A DNA stretch of 64,000 nucleotides, taken from assembly GCF_004193775.1 (NCBI RefSeq), contig NC_041002.1, forward strand, positions 10,080,485 through 10,144,484, given 5' to 3'. Below the pieces are notes generated by a model. That model was given only the letters and a program-made list of their open reading frames with translations, made no database searches and had not been told where the DNA came from. How positions within the stretch are numbered: the stretch's first letter is position 1; the number at the start of each line of letters is the position of its first letter. Below, piece after piece: positions 34,801-46,254 of this stretch. The DNA is from Glycine soja (Eukaryota > Streptophyta > Magnoliopsida > Fabales > Fabaceae). The position numbers and the translations under genes were made by a program.

Positions 34801-35287
34801 AAGGATGCAAGATGATTAATTATGTGTGTGAATCTCTTTTGCATGTCCTGTATGGTTTCATTAGGATTCATTCTAAATAATTCATATTCATGAGTTAAAG
34901 TATTTATCCTAGACCTTTTCACATTTGTTGTTCCTTCATGGGTTACCTGTAAGGTATCCACATATCTTTTGCATTTTTGCAATTTGACACCTTAAAGTAT
35001 TCATCGATTCCTAATGTAGATGTAATTATATTTTTCGCTTTTAAATTGTATTGAACTAACTTTTTTTCCTCCTCACTCCATTGTTCCCTAAGTTTTTCTA
35101 TCGTTGTATTTCCTGCCACCATAGTGGGGATGTAAGGTCCAATTTCTATGGCTTCCCAGATATTTAGATCTATAGCCTCCATAAAAATTTGCATGCGGAT
35201 TTTCCAATAGTGGTAGCCCACGCCATTAAAAATAGGAGGCCTATTTATAGAATTCCCTTTGGGAAATAAATAGTTTGATGAGGCCAT
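31846..35287 (-). pseudogene. Sirevirus gag, frameshifted and split by a solo LTR
   Basis: ATG at 35287 opens a UBN2-type Gag: FNGVGYHYWKIRMQIFMEA, then EEEKKLVQYNLKAKN. A frameshift near 34965 is followed by THEYELFRMNPNETIQDM and a stop at 34737-34739, then further shifts. After the LTR insertion the frame continues with a basic region and the zinc knuckle CYECNQPGHLRVDC (about 32660-32710). Next is an acidic and coiled-coil C-terminal region (32565-31873; LEKEVLKLNEELENLKTE). The TAA at 31873-31875 and a frame change precede the protease. The CCHC knuckle and long C-terminal coiled coil are typical of Sirevirus Gag. Confidence 0.8.
32879..34578 (-). mobile_element. Ogre-like solo LTR (1,700 bp) with target duplication AAGCT
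   Basis: Plus-strand ends are TGTCGCTACC and GGGTATGACA, so the LTR reads TGTCATACCC...GGTAGCGACA on the minus strand. AAGCT flanks both sides (32874-32878 and 34579-34583). Internal blocks match the LTRs at 25139 and 40739 (GTCGACAAGGG, CTACGTAGTTC, GTTAAGGCGTTGGACC repeats). There is no internal domain, so it is the product of LTR-LTR recombination after insertion into the Sirevirus gag. Confidence 0.9.
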
Positions 35288-35320
35288 ATTCTTGAAGTTT
35301 CTAAACTTTATACAAGAATG

Positions 35321-35334
35321 AAACTCTGATACCA
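35321..35334 (-). other. Primer-binding site of the Sirevirus (initiator tRNA-Met)
   Basis: TGGTATCAGAGTTT on the minus strand, one base after the LTR end. TGGTATCAGAG is the standard tRNA-Met complement of plant copia elements. Confidence 0.9.
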
Positions 35335-35335
35335 C

Positions 35336-36385
35336 TGGTTAAACAAGTGGCCTCAGTATCTTAAGAAGGGGATTGAATTAAGATACAAAACTTTCCCAAT
35401 TAAAATTTTAACTCTCTTTTGGATTAACAATGCACCCTTAATATGAATTACTCAAAGAACAATTCAAAATAAAATTCTTTAAAGCAAAAGATAAACTGCA
35501 ATAAATAAAAGAAGTTTAAGGGAAGAGAAAATGCAAACTCAGTTTTTATACTGGTTTGGCCATGCCCTGTGCCTACGTCCAGTCCCCAAGCAACCCGCTT
35601 GAGATTTCCACTATCTTGTAAAAATCCTTTTATAAAGTCTAAACCACATAGGGACACCCTTCCCTTGTGTTCAGAAATCCTTACAACTTAAGAGACCCTC
35701 GATCTCTTAAACAATAATCTCTTGAATATGAAGAAGATAAATTCTCTCTTGAAGAGAAGAATATTACAATATGAAGATCACACAAGAATCCTTATTGGTT
35801 TGGCCAAGGCTTGTTTTGAGAGGATAAGACACTTTGGTTCAGGAAAACTCTAAGAAAATTCGTACCCCAAGTCACCTATTTATAGGTCTTTGGTGGCCAT
35901 TCAAAACTTTTTTGAACAATTGTGACTTTTGGAAGTTATTTTTAAAATTTCCTTACTAGTAATCAATTACATAAATATGGTAATCGATTACACAGTTAGT
36001 TTTGAAGAGTTATGCCTCTTCTGACTTGAAATTTGAAATTTTGTGTCTAGTAATCGATTACACAGTTTAAAATTCAAATTTAAAATTTGTAAACTATTTT
36101 AAGAAAGCATTTAGCTACTGGTAATCAATTACATCCTCTGGTAATCGATTACCAGAGAGAAAAACATCTTATTTTGAAAACATAGTTTTACTAAAATAAA
36201 TTGTAAGATATTTTTAAAAGTTAATCCTTAGCCAAACCTGTGCAACCTCATTTAAAGAATTCTTTTAGCATCCTATAGACTAAGTTCATCGTTCTTCTTG
36301 AATTTCTTGACTCTTGACTTGGATCAAACTTGAAAAGCATTCATCTTTGGCATCATCAAAACTTCATATAACATATGCTTCTACA
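35336..36385 (-). mobile_element. 5' LTR of the Sirevirus (1,050 bp)
   Basis: On the minus strand it starts TGTAGAAGCATATG and ends TTTAACCA. A promoter-like CTATTTATAG lies at 35876-35885. TAATCGATTA palindromes, some decayed to TAATCAATTA, lie at about 35955-36150. It carries no SINE, unlike its 3' partner. Confidence 0.85.
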
Positions 36386-37590
36386 CAAACCTCATATTGC
36401 TTGTGTTGGCGAGAGCGGCATAATCGAACTTTTCCCTCCTCAAGCCTACCTCAATCCTCTCGCCCCCAAATACCAAATCAGCGAAGCTAGAGGGCATGTA
36501 CCCCACCATCTTCTCGTAGTAGAACACTGGTAGTGTGTCCACTATCATTGTTATCATTTCTCTTTCCATCATGGGGGTTGCCACTTGTGTTGCCAGGTCC
36601 CTCCACCTCAGGGCATACCCTTTAAAGGACTCATGCTCCTTCTTGCTCAAATTTTGCAATTGGGTTCTGTCAGGGGCCATGTCGGTGTTATAATGATACT
36701 GCCTGATGAAGGCAGCTATCAAGTCCTTCCAAGAGCGGATCCGGGAAGCTTCCAAATTCGTATACCAGGTGACCGCCACCCTGGCCAAGCTTTCTTGGAA
36801 GAAATGCATTAAGAGCTTCTCGTCCCTGGAGTATGCCTCCATCTTTCGACAGTACATTTTTAGGTGGTTCTTGGGGCAAGTAGTCCCCCTGTACTTATCG
36901 AAATCTGGTACCTTGAACTTCGGGGGGATGATGACATCAGGCACTAAACACAACTTTGCCATGTCCGCGAATGGGTAATCAATTAGTCCCTTAGCCCCTC
37001 CTCGATGAGATCCAATTTCTCCCTTCCATCCACTACCGGAGGCAGTCTCCCTATGGGGAAGTGTAGAGGTTGCAGCGGGCGCTGTTGAGGGCCCCCCGCA
37101 ACATTGGCTTGAGGCATACCACTACACACCGGACCCTCGACGGTGAACATAGGGTATGGTTCAAAGTTACCCTAAACATGATCCCGAGGCTCTTCACGGG
37201 CGTCCCCTACAGGCTGAGCAAAAGGTGTATGCCCCAACTGGGGTTGCTGGCCTTCAAAGAGAATAGGAACGGCGTGGTTAGCATTTTCGTTGGGCAAGTG
37301 CACGGCATTGGGTGGTGTATAGTTGGGGGGTAAGCCATAGGGGAAAGCATTCCTATTTTGCCCCATGTGGGGGACACCATGACCTACCATGTTCGGGATT
37401 GGTTGGTTTGCTTGGTTTATGGAGGATGGGTGGGTTGGATCCACCTCAGCGGCGACCCTGGTGGCGGCAACTGCGGCCGCATTGCTCTCCATCATCCGCT
37501 TCATGCTTAACATGGCCTCTATCATGAAGGTCATTTGATCCTTCATGGCCTCCATATCGGCCTTTATTTGCTCTTACACTTCTTCTATCT
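36386..37590 (-). pseudogene. Ogre-like gag, copy A (truncated by the Sirevirus)
   Basis: A conserved start near 37590 is followed almost at once by two in-frame stops, then the coiled coil MEAMKDQMTFMIEAML and linker YGLPPNYTPPN, ending in a stop at 37172. The Retrotrans_gag core (36381-36962) is open: DFDKYRGTTCPKNHLKMYCR, FFQESLARVAVTWYTN, FIRQYHYN. Homology to copy B stops at the Sirevirus LTR. No zinc knuckle or pol remains. Confidence 0.8.
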
Positions 37591-37869
37591 AAGCCATGAC
37601 TCTAGTTTGGGAATAGGTTCGATAGGGGTACCGTAAAGCGCGTTTGTCTTTTTTGGTTATGGTGTTTACTTGACTATAACGGTCGAAAGAACAAAATGCA
37701 ATGAGTAATGTGACAATGAACTAAACATGAATGCATGACAATGATAAGTTGTCGAAGTATTAGACCCATGCAGAAATTTTAGTAGAGACATAGGGTTGAA
37801 TCAAATCTTATTTTCATTAAGAGACAAAATTTTCTATCTTGTCAAAGTCAAAACCTAGGTACAAACGCC
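37591..37869 (-). other. Spacer between ORF1 and gag in Ogre-like copy A
   Basis: About 280 bases matching the leader of copy B near 24250-24330. No gene. Confidence 0.6.
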
Positions 37870-39752
37870 TCAGCGGTTCCTAATTATGTGAGACATCAAC
37901 TCGATTATATGCTGACAATAATAAAAAAGCCCATGAACTTCCTCGGGAGCTGAGTACACGTCCACCATCGCCTTGGCTTTGGCTAACAGTCTTGGAAGCT
38001 CTTGACTTCCATCCAAAGTAAAAGCGAACCTATCCATCCACATCATAGCTTCTTTGTGTAATGAATCAGTCACTCTCTCCCTTGCTTCCCTTTCCACTTG
38101 TAGGACCGATACTTTTACGTGCTCGTCCTCTAGAATTTGCTCATGGCTAGCAACTAGACTTAGTTTCTCTTTATACTGGTCAATGATAGCCCACATGTTC
38201 CCTTCCGTCTTACTCAACTGTTCGGACAAGCACCTTTTCGATCTTTGTCAAGCCTTTAACTTGTCCTCTAATATCATACCTTCCACCCTCAACTCGCCTC
38301 TTTTGGCCCTCTAAAGCTTGTGTTCGCTGTTGCTACCCCATAAAGCTCCTTGGAACTTGTTTCGGCGCCATTCTTCTTTTCGGGCCCTCTTTATTTCTCA
38401 TTCTAATGCTTCGGTTGTGACCATGTTGACGTCCCTCGGCTTGTCACACTCTTTTTTGACCCTATTGGTTGTCGCCTTGAACTTTTCCTTGACCACTCAT
38501 GTTCTTTCAAGCTCCGCTTTCAAGGCTTGCACTTCCTCACTCTCCTCAGGGGTTTCAGCCTCTTCCTCACTTGAAATCTTTAGTTGCGGGAGCCAAGTTT
38601 TCCATTGCGTCCAAGCCTTCAACCATTGATGATATCCACCAATAACATCGTTGCTGCTCTTTCTAAGCTCCTTATCCTTTCTTTGCACGGAATTCCATGC
38701 CTTTCGGACTCTTTGAAGCACTTTTGCATTGGGGTCACTGAAACCTCGTGCGATGAAAGGCGTAATACTCTCTCCCGACGGCACTCCTCTTATGGGGTAA
38801 CCTAGCTGTCTTATGGCAAGTACGGGATTATAATTAATACAACCTCTCGTTCCCATCAAGGGGACGTTTGGGAACCCCTCATATGAGGACAAAACTTCGA
38901 CCCCTCTTTCCTTCCATCGGGGGAACCAATTAACGGACGCCCCTACCATATCAGCCAAAAGTTGTTCCCAATTTGCCTTCCCTTTCTCAGCACACATGCG
39001 ATGACCTTGTAGGGGACAGGCGGGTTTACTTTCATGATGAAAGATGTGAAAGACCAGCCATACATAAAGAGCGGGTGTGCAACAGACAATCCTTGCGCTG
39101 CTCTTCTCGCATCTTCGGTCAAATGTGTCATAGGCATCGGCCAAAACAGCAACGACCGAACTTTCCTTATTGTGGTGATAAGCAAGAAAAGAGTTGATTG
39201 CCGTTAGATCCACTAGCCCATCCATATTTGGAAAGAGGACGACCCCGAACACCAATAGCGCCAAAACATCAATGAATGAAGTCCACTCCCTTTGATCCAC
39301 CAAAGCCTTTGCTTTATCTTCCAAGTGCTTCCTTGGTATTTCGACCATCCCATTTCTATTATGTTTTACTCAGTCCAATTCTTGCGTCGAGACTTTGACC
39401 ACTTTGGCTATTCTTTCCATGGAGGGGTATAACCCAGAAAACAGATATGGCTTCCTTCCTCCTAGCAGACATCCCAAGATCCCTTCAAATTCTTCCACGG
39501 TCGGTACTAACTGAAAGTCCCCAAACGTGAAGCACCTTAGCGGCTGGTCGTAATATTGAGCGAGGGATGCAATGGCTTCAACAGACACTTCTATCATAGC
39601 CAAATCTCAAATCTTTCCATATGTCTTGCGGGAGGCTTGACGTTGGAGTTGACCCATCCGTTGCCCTAGCTCTTGCAAACTGGCTACTTCTAGGCTTTTG
39701 ATTTTGACATGTAGAACCTTTTCTTAAAATAGGGTGCTTGGTTAGATCCCAT
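37870..39752 (-). pseudogene. Ogre ORF1 (DUF7745-type), broken
   Basis: Ogre elements differ from other Ty3 elements by an extra ORF before gag, of unknown role. Here it starts at ATG 39752 (MGSNQAPYFK), shifts frame soon after, and has stops near 39604 and at 39370-39372. The core (39603-38497) contains YDQPLRCFTFGDFQLVPT, then GVVLFPNMDGLVDLTAI, DTFDRRCEKSS, CPLQGH and FPRWKERG. The C-terminal part (38496-37870) is glutamate/lysine-rich coiled coil, with several stops around 38240-38495. It ends RNR-TGA at 37870. The match to DUF7745-type legume proteins is from memory of FTFGDFQLVPT-containing sequences. Confidence 0.75.
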
Positions 39753-40717
39753 GTTTGCTAGAATGAAAGAAAAACTTTGGTGAGCAATACTTCGACACCC
39801 AATCATGGAGGAAATATGATGAATGCATGAAGGAATGTTTATGCTATGCATGACACAGATGCATTTATTTACGAACAAGAGTCCGAAAGACCATCTCTTC
39901 TTACCCACAATGCATTGGGCATCATGGTTCATTCGCAATCATTACCATAGTGCCCCATGCATGCATTTAAGAAGGTGACGCGGACCTTTTGACTTCCCGT
40001 GACAAAATGATTAGACAAATGCAATGCACGAGTGATGAAACAGTATGAGTATGCATGCGTGAGAACATGTGGATGATAGCACAAAGATAAACATACTGGA
40101 CGAATGGGCATGGTAACGCAATCAATTAATGCCAAAATGACATGGCAAGCACCAGAAAGACGCACACAATCATGACATCATAAAGGTATGCATGGCAATA
40201 TCAAGAAAACAAACAGAGCGTGTTTGCTCCGTGCCCCTATTTCAAGAACCTAATGGGAGGGACTAAAATTTTGCTACTTAGTGATAACCCCCAAGCTGGT
40301 CGCACATATCTTTCAAAGGTTTCTAGAGATATCATCCTCTTTGATATCAAACATTGTGGTTGTAAGGACTACCAGCGACAACGTATCATGAAAGAGAAAA
40401 ATCCTAGATGAGGTTTCACTATCATCAAGCAAGTCGGAGACTCAGCATGACCACAGATCAACCTCCACTTCCTATGTTCCCATGAACCCGGGTATAGGGC
40501 CCTAATAACTCATCGTGTGTGCAAAAGTGTAGGTGCCTTGTGTGCATGAACAAATATTTATAAACATGCATATGATAAAGAAACAGATGCACTGAATACA
40601 AAAACATCCAAAGAGTAATATGGATACAAGAACATAAAACAAAGAAAGGGAAACAACACAAAGAGGAAGTCATGATACATATGCACACAGATTAAAAGGC
40701 TTAACTCTCTAAAAATT
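39753..40717 (-). mobile_element. Leader of Ogre-like copy A
   Basis: Non-coding. Repeats of ATGCATG-like motifs; 40220-40500 matches the copy B leader. It ends at the primer-binding site. Confidence 0.65.
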
Positions 40718-40738
40718 GTCCCCAGCGGAGTCGCTAAC
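40718..40738 (-). other. Primer-binding site, Ogre type (copy A)
   Basis: GTTAGCGACTCCGCTGGGGAC on the minus strand, beside the LTR; compare GTTGGCGACTCC in copy B. Confidence 0.7.
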
Positions 40739-42022
40739 TATCGCAACCTACCCTTCAGCGGGAGGGCGAGTGGGACTCGAGGGTGCATCTTCCAAGAAAG
40801 AAAAACGCGCGGGAGCCTCCACCAACATTTATTCGAGGAAAACATTAGAAAAACCAAAAAGGGGTCTACGAATTTTAAGAATAAAAGGTTCGGGAGTTGT
40901 TTATGTGCGGGAAAGGTATTAGCACCCCACGTGTCCGTTATAAGGGATGACAACCTTTAATCAAGTGTGCAAAATCATAACTTCAATATTTATTTATTTT
41001 TCCATTTTTATGTTTTTTATCTTTTGGGGTCGACAAGAGCATGGCCCTTGCTCTTACGTATCCTCAAGTGTGATGAGGAACTCAGACCTACGTAGTTCTT
41101 AAAAGCAAGATAGTTACGTGTAGGGTTGATTTTAGACTTTTGAAAGGTTCATTTTAACCGACAAAAGTGAAAGAGACCGTTAAGGCGTTGGACCTTTGAA
41201 CAGATTCAAGCGATTTTTTGGATAAAAGCTTGTTTATGTGTTGATTTTAACTTTGGTTTCACTTATTTACTTTCAAACTCATTAAAAGATGACTTGTAAA
41301 GTAAATGACCGATTGAAACTTTATTTAACATTGATAAACCGAGATTACGACACAAACGATCAGTTGAAACTTTATTTTACAGTGATAAGGTGAGATTATG
41401 GCACAAGTGATCAGTTGAAACTCACTTTACACAGAGAAATGAAATCACTGATGGTAGAAGAATGAAGATGAAGATGCAAAAAGCAAGAGGGGACCCCTAA
41501 GGGTGCATAGAGTGAATTCAAAACTTCAAAATAAAAACTAACCAGTCGATGAACAAAGAACGAATGAAGAACGGTGTAGGAATCGATCACGGAAACGCCT
41601 CGACCTCATTTTTTTCTTCTTCTTTCTCCTTATTCTCACTAATTTCACTAAAATGCTCTTAATTTAAGAAGTTGAACCCTTCTCCTCAGCCCCTTCACGC
41701 CTATTTATAGGAAATGAGGGGTGGAGGTTGCACAACAGCTCACCCAGGCGAGCTGGTTGCTTCCTCCAGAAGAAACCTTGCTCACCTAGGCGAGCTGGTT
41801 ACATTAGCCCTAAGCTTTCTAGTAGCCCAGGCGAGCCAGGGCCTTGAAAAAGTCACCAAGTGACCATTTTGCCCTCCCTTTTGGGTATTTTCCGCATTCT
41901 TTTTTTGAAATGTCAAAAAACCTTATGGATTATGCGACAACTAGTGTTAAGCAGCTCAATTCGGCTGACAAGAATCCAAATATTTGCAAATGATCATCCC
42001 TAGACGAAATTAGGGTATGACA
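40739..42022 (-). mobile_element. 5' LTR of Ogre-like copy A (1,284 bp)
   Basis: On the minus strand it starts TGTCATACCC (42022) and ends near GGTTGCGATA, where the usual CA has decayed to TA. It has a CGCCTATTTATAGG promoter motif near 41698-41711 and the family blocks CTACGTAGTTC and AAGGCGTTGGACC. Its 3' partner is not in the window. Confidence 0.8.
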
Positions 42023-42092
42023 TGCGTTAGTCTAGTTTCTTTACTTTTGAGCTTCAATTTGTGTTTGGGAATTTCATTTAGTCATAGTTGCA

Positions 42093-42997
42093 TCATCTAG
42101 AGAGTCCAACAATTTTTGATTTTGAAGATTCGTAAATTTTGACAACATCATCCATAGACTTGTATAAAGAAGCTAGAAGAAATTTACTTAAATAGATCTC
42201 ATGTCTAAAATCAATGGCTTGAGCTAAGTTGCAACCATTTTGTATCACTTGAAGGGATCGAATGAAATAAGAAGATAGCCAATACATCAGAAAAGCTATG
42301 TGTTTGTCTTTAGAAACTTTTGTACCAACTTCGCCTTGATGCTCTTGAATGTAAAATTTTTTACAGATGAATTTGAAATTAATGGAGATATCTTTTAGCT
42401 TGCGTTCATCTTCAATAAGATCCAAAATATATCTTTCTCCTATTGGTTCAAGTCTAGTAATAACAATTATTTCGAATAAAGTTGGCCTAACAGGTCCACA
42501 AGGAAAATCGAAAGTGTGAAGTCTTTGATTCCAAAAAAAGGAGGAAGCCATCAATAGAGGAATGTCGAAAGATGTGAAATCTCATCTACATAGTTGCATA
42601 AAATAAAAAATTCCAACTTTTTTCCACAAATCCCCAAAGAACAATTGAACCTTATTCATCCAAGTGGTGAACTTATTGTCACCGTTGTTTGGGGTGGCTC
42701 TAAAAATATAAGATAGTCTTTGCAGATGAAATCAGTTTTAATTTCTGGGAGGTGTATGAGTTGTCACTCCTCGTCGGTAGAAGGAAGATATGGGTCTAAG
42801 GCTTCTTCGAGTTTCAATTCTAGCCAATAAGAACCAAGAAAGGCATGGGAAAAATTGTTCATATTGAAAGGTAACAATACCTGTGAATGCAAAATCTTGA
42901 GGCTTTTTTCTTTTAACATAATAATGAGAGGAAACTTTCTTCCTTCAATTTCAAGCTCTTTAGCTTTAAAGACGGGAACAAAAGGAGGAAGAGCCAT
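42093..42997 (-). pseudogene. Plant mobile domain gene remnant
   Basis: Two open pieces on the minus strand. 42997-42764 starts MALPPFVPVFKAK and contains HAFLGSYWLELKLEEALDPY. 42554-42093 contains SFFWNQRLHTFDFPCGPVRP, then TLFEIIVITRLEPIGERY and AFLMYWLSSYF. The FxFPCG...PTLF order is that of PMD proteins. A TGA and frame changes lie between the pieces near 42580-42760. It belongs to a different PMD subgroup from the gene at 3137 and probably to another old transposon. Confidence 0.6.
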
Positions 42998-43949
42998 TGA
43001 TGAAGAAAATCAAAATGAAAAGGTAAGATCTTGATGAAGGAGATTGAAAAAAACCACTAAAGTTTCAATGAAGAAATCATCTCTCTGAACTTAAGAGAAA
43101 GAGTAAGGAAAAAGAAGATTTTTACAATTGAGGTTGACATCTGTCAACGCATTTTCAACTGAGAGTGGGAATCATGCAAGATTGGAGTTAGAATGCAAGT
43201 GATATATCTTGACAAGATTTGTTTTTTGATCATAAAAAAGCATCCTTTGAAATAAACTCAAGAATTATTCTTAAATGTTGTTCAATTAGTTGTCTTTCGA
43301 TTAAGGTTGATGATATAATATGAAAGAACCATCTTGTATTGACGAAAAATATGAAATTGACAAAAGAACAAGTATATGAAATAAAGATGTGTAAAGTCGA
43401 AAAGGGTAAATTTGATTTAATAAGTGAAAAGGTCGTTCAATATTCTCAAATATGTTAATTTGAAAGAAAATTAATCGAGAATGATGATTCGAATGCTCAG
43501 AGTAGCAGTTACTAAACAGTTAGTGATTATTCAAAATGAGAAAAGACACGAAACAAGTGGCAAATCTGAAGGAATCTGTTGGTGTTCGAGAACACGTGTC
43601 ATAATCATTTTTCAAAACTAGTTATTTGTATTTCCTATTTGCAACAATGTACTATGTTTATTTGGCTATGAACATTTGCATACTTACTATACACCAAACA
43701 ATGTCGCTCTCAATGGCTCTACGGTCCAATGGAAAAATGTATGTTCTTGTCCACTTCTGATTCTTATCTTTACTCTAGTTTCTATGATTTCTTCACTTTT
43801 TGATAACATCTTCTTCTATCTATAACTCTTTCCTCTACATATAACTCATTTTTTTATTGCTTTTGAATGATCATTTACATTCTCGTGTGATTATAATTAC
43901 ATTCATGTAATTGTAAATGTTATTAGTTTGAGTGTTATTTTATGTTTGT
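42998..43949. other. Upstream flank of the PMD remnant, nothing recognised
   Basis: AT-rich DNA without a protein-like frame or clear repeat. Confidence 0.55.
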
Positions 43950-44584
43950 TTACTGGGGTATATGAGTAAGGAAAGCTGTGGTATTTGAATGTGTTTTGGG
44001 CAGAGTTTTCTGCCTCTACCCTGTTTCTTGGTTTAGGGTAGTTTCATGATATTTGGAATTGAATTGCTTGGATATTGTGGATGCTTGGAGGGGTTGATGG
44101 GGACCCGGTGCTGAGAGGAACGAGGATAAGGGCTACGTAGGAGTGCGTGAGCTCAGTTGAAGGTGGGCAATTGGAGATGGTGTGTTCATGTTTGATTTGT
44201 GGAAGTGGGAGAGTTGATTTGCGCCATTTCCCGATCGCCACCTAGTACCACATATGACGGGTACCCCATAATCCACTAAGCTTGATGTGAGAAAGCGTGG
44301 AAGAGTCAGTCTTCCTACTTTTGTTTGTTGACCACAGAGTGGTACCTGGAGATATGTCGCGGGGGTCAGGAGACCTTGGGGATGTCAGGTGGGGTGCTAT
44401 TGCCCCAAACCAAGCTTGACCAATCCCGACCCAACCCGGGCATAGTCAGTCAGTGAGAACCTGTGACGTACCTAAACAGGCGAGCTCCTGACAGTCAACC
44501 AATAAAAGAACAAAGTCCACAAAGCAAGGAGGCTTGTGTGGTGGCTGGCCAGCTATGTATCTTGGGTGGTATCTGGAAATTTAG

Positions 44585-44900
44585 TCTTTGGTAATCAATT
44601 ACCATTCGTGGGTAATCGATTACAAGGCTTAAAAATGGAGACAGGATGTTAAAATGGCCTCTGGTAATCGATTACCAATGGTGTGTAATCGATTACACAG
44701 AGTGATAGGGCACTAGTAATCGATTACCAGTTGGGTGTAATCGATTACATAGGGTGATAGGGCACTGGTAATCGATTACCATTTAGGTGTAATCGATTAC
44801 ACAGTGTAATTTGTAGGTTTCCATGTGCAAAAGCTGTGTAATTTGTGTTTGGGCACTGGTAATCGATTACATACTTAGGTAATCGATTACCAGAGAGGAA
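44585..44900. repeat. Ten TAATCGATTA palindromes in five pairs
   Basis: Sites such as CTGGTAATCGATTACCA and GTGTAATCGATTACACAG alternate with about 24-28 bp between the two of a pair. One site is decayed (TAATCAATTA). Confidence 0.9.
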
Positions 44901-45020
44901 ATCCATTGAGAGAGACCTTTTGACTATGCGTAGCGGTTATGGGACGCATTGTATTGTTACCTGTAGTTAGATTTCTTGTGAAAGAGTCTACCCTCTTCCT
45001 TTTATCTCATGTAGATCGCG

Positions 45021-45124
45021 ATGGCAGCGCCGTTGATCCATGATCGCGTGGTGATGGAGTGCCTATAGGGTGTTTGGGAGACCCTCGAAGGCAATGAGAG
45101 GTGCCGATTCCGTGGCACGATTCG
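45021..45124 (+). pseudogene. 5' half of the acidic LTR ORF, outer copy
   Basis: MAAPLIHDRVVMECL is followed by TAG (45066-45068), then the frame runs to the insertion point at ATTCG. The 3' half is at 49118-49450. A CTCATGTAG acceptor-like sequence directly precedes it, as in the inner copy. Confidence 0.65.
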
Positions 45125-45702
45125 TGTGGCGTCCCCAAAATATTGATTGGTTTAATAGTAATGATTTAAATAACAAAAACCATGGTAAATTTTTTTTTCT
45201 TCTTTTTCTTTTTCATTTCTTTCTCTTTTCACCATGACTAGGTTTAGAAGGAAAATCCTCACTATAGAGTCCTGAATGGCCAGTTCACAACTCTATTCAG
45301 AGTCATTTCTTTCTTACCGCTCATAATCTTTAAACTATTTTGCTGTTTCAAAAGGAAGAATGTACCAGCCATTACTTTAGGTCGTCACGTGAAAATAAAA
45401 GAATAAAATACGGTCGATAAACTCTTTTACAAATAAATTTGCTAATGCTTTCTTTTCGAGTAACAAGATTGATTATAAATACATTCATCATTTAAAGCTG
45501 TCCAAAATATGGGAGTTTTACAAAATACATAGTGTCATCCAGAGCAAAGGTGTCCACAGTGGTGGCTTCAGCAATATGTATACAATCATCAAATTCCTAT
45601 ACAACAGGTCTACCCATACAAAAACAAAAGAGTAAACCTAATAGTCAGTCCTAGATACACCCACCCTCAAAAGTATACAAAACTAATCCATGGAACTGTC
45701 CA

Positions 45703-46137
45703 CTATGATGAAGAGCCTCCACTGGTCGCCATCTCTCTCGGGCCACTATCCTCCGTAGAGTCTGCCTCAGATGCCAACATGACTTCCTCGGGAGAATCCA
45801 CCTCAGGGAGTGGGTCCTCATCACCCTCTAGAAAGTCAAGAGCATCCCCAACAGGCTCAAGAGGTAGTTCCTCAAGATCCTCCTCAGGGTCTTCCTCGGA
45901 CGACGTTACCTCAATCACTTGGACTGGCTCCACTAGACGGTATGGTGTAGGCGTGGGTAGTATCCACTCCACAGTACGCTGAAGCGTGCGCACGGGTTCA
46001 TCTAGATGCACCAAAGAAGTAGCCGTGAATCGAATCGTGCCCCGAAATCGGCACCTCGCATTGCCTTCGAGGGTCTCCCAAGCTCCCTCTAGGCACTCCA
46101 TCTCCACTCGATCATGGATTAGCTGCGCCGCCATCAC
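45703..46137 (-). CDS. Acidic Ser/Glu/Asp-rich ORF inside the LTR (144 aa)
   Basis: I do not recognise a function. The frame is open from ATG 46137 to the TAG at 45703. The N-terminal third starts MMAAQLIHDRVEMECLEGAW and has CRFRGTIRFTATSLVH. A middle WILPTPTPYRLVEPVQVIEV leads to an acidic tail (SSEEDPEEDLEELP, then DEDPLPEVDSPEEV, then SEADSTEDSG). The copy in the outer LTR (45021-45124 plus 49118-49450) keeps the reading frame, apart from one stop, with mainly conservative changes. A pyrimidine tract and TTCTTGTAG lie just before the ATG in both copies, so the ORF may be an exon of a spliced transcript. Expression is unknown. Confidence 0.5.
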   Translation of the reverse strand: MMAAQLIHDRVEMECLEGAWETLEGNARCRFRGTIRFTATSLVHLDEPVRTLQRTVEWILPTPTPYRLVEPVQVIEVTSSEEDPEEDLEELPLEPVGDALDFLEGDEDPLPEVDSPEEVMLASEADSTEDSGPREMATSGGSSS

Positions 46138-46254
46138 GATCTACAAGAAAGAAAAGAAAGGGGTAGACTCTTTCACGAGAATCTAAATACGCCGCAACAC
46201 AATGCGTCCCATGACCACTACATGCAAGTAAAAGGGGTATCTCAAGGCTTTTCA

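Larger units (their letters stand above)
26691..36385 (-). mobile_element. SIRE1-like Sirevirus (Ty1/copia) with env-position ORF, defective
   Basis: In minus-strand order: 5' LTR (36385-35336), tRNA-Met primer-binding site, gag, pol, env-position ORF, several polypurine tracts, and a truncated 3' LTR (27600-26691). An Ogre-type solo LTR (32879-34578) sits in gag and a SINE dimer (27157-27435) in the 3' LTR. The order and the env-position ORF are those of Sirevirus elements such as soybean SIRE1. Every coding region is broken. The base-5 flank after the 5' LTR is CAAAC (36386-36390); its partner is lost with the end of the 3' LTR. It interrupts the gag of Ogre-like copy A. Confidence 0.85.
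43950..45124 (+). mobile_element. 5' part of a large plus-strand LTR, split by an insertion
   Basis: It matches, in inverted orientation, 46042-47260 of the inserted LTR. The match begins near 43950 (TTTACTGGGGTATATGAG / GTTACTGGGGTCTTTAAG), so the true LTR start (TGTAACATCC) is missing. The sequence continues at 49118 after the insertion. Confidence 0.75.
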
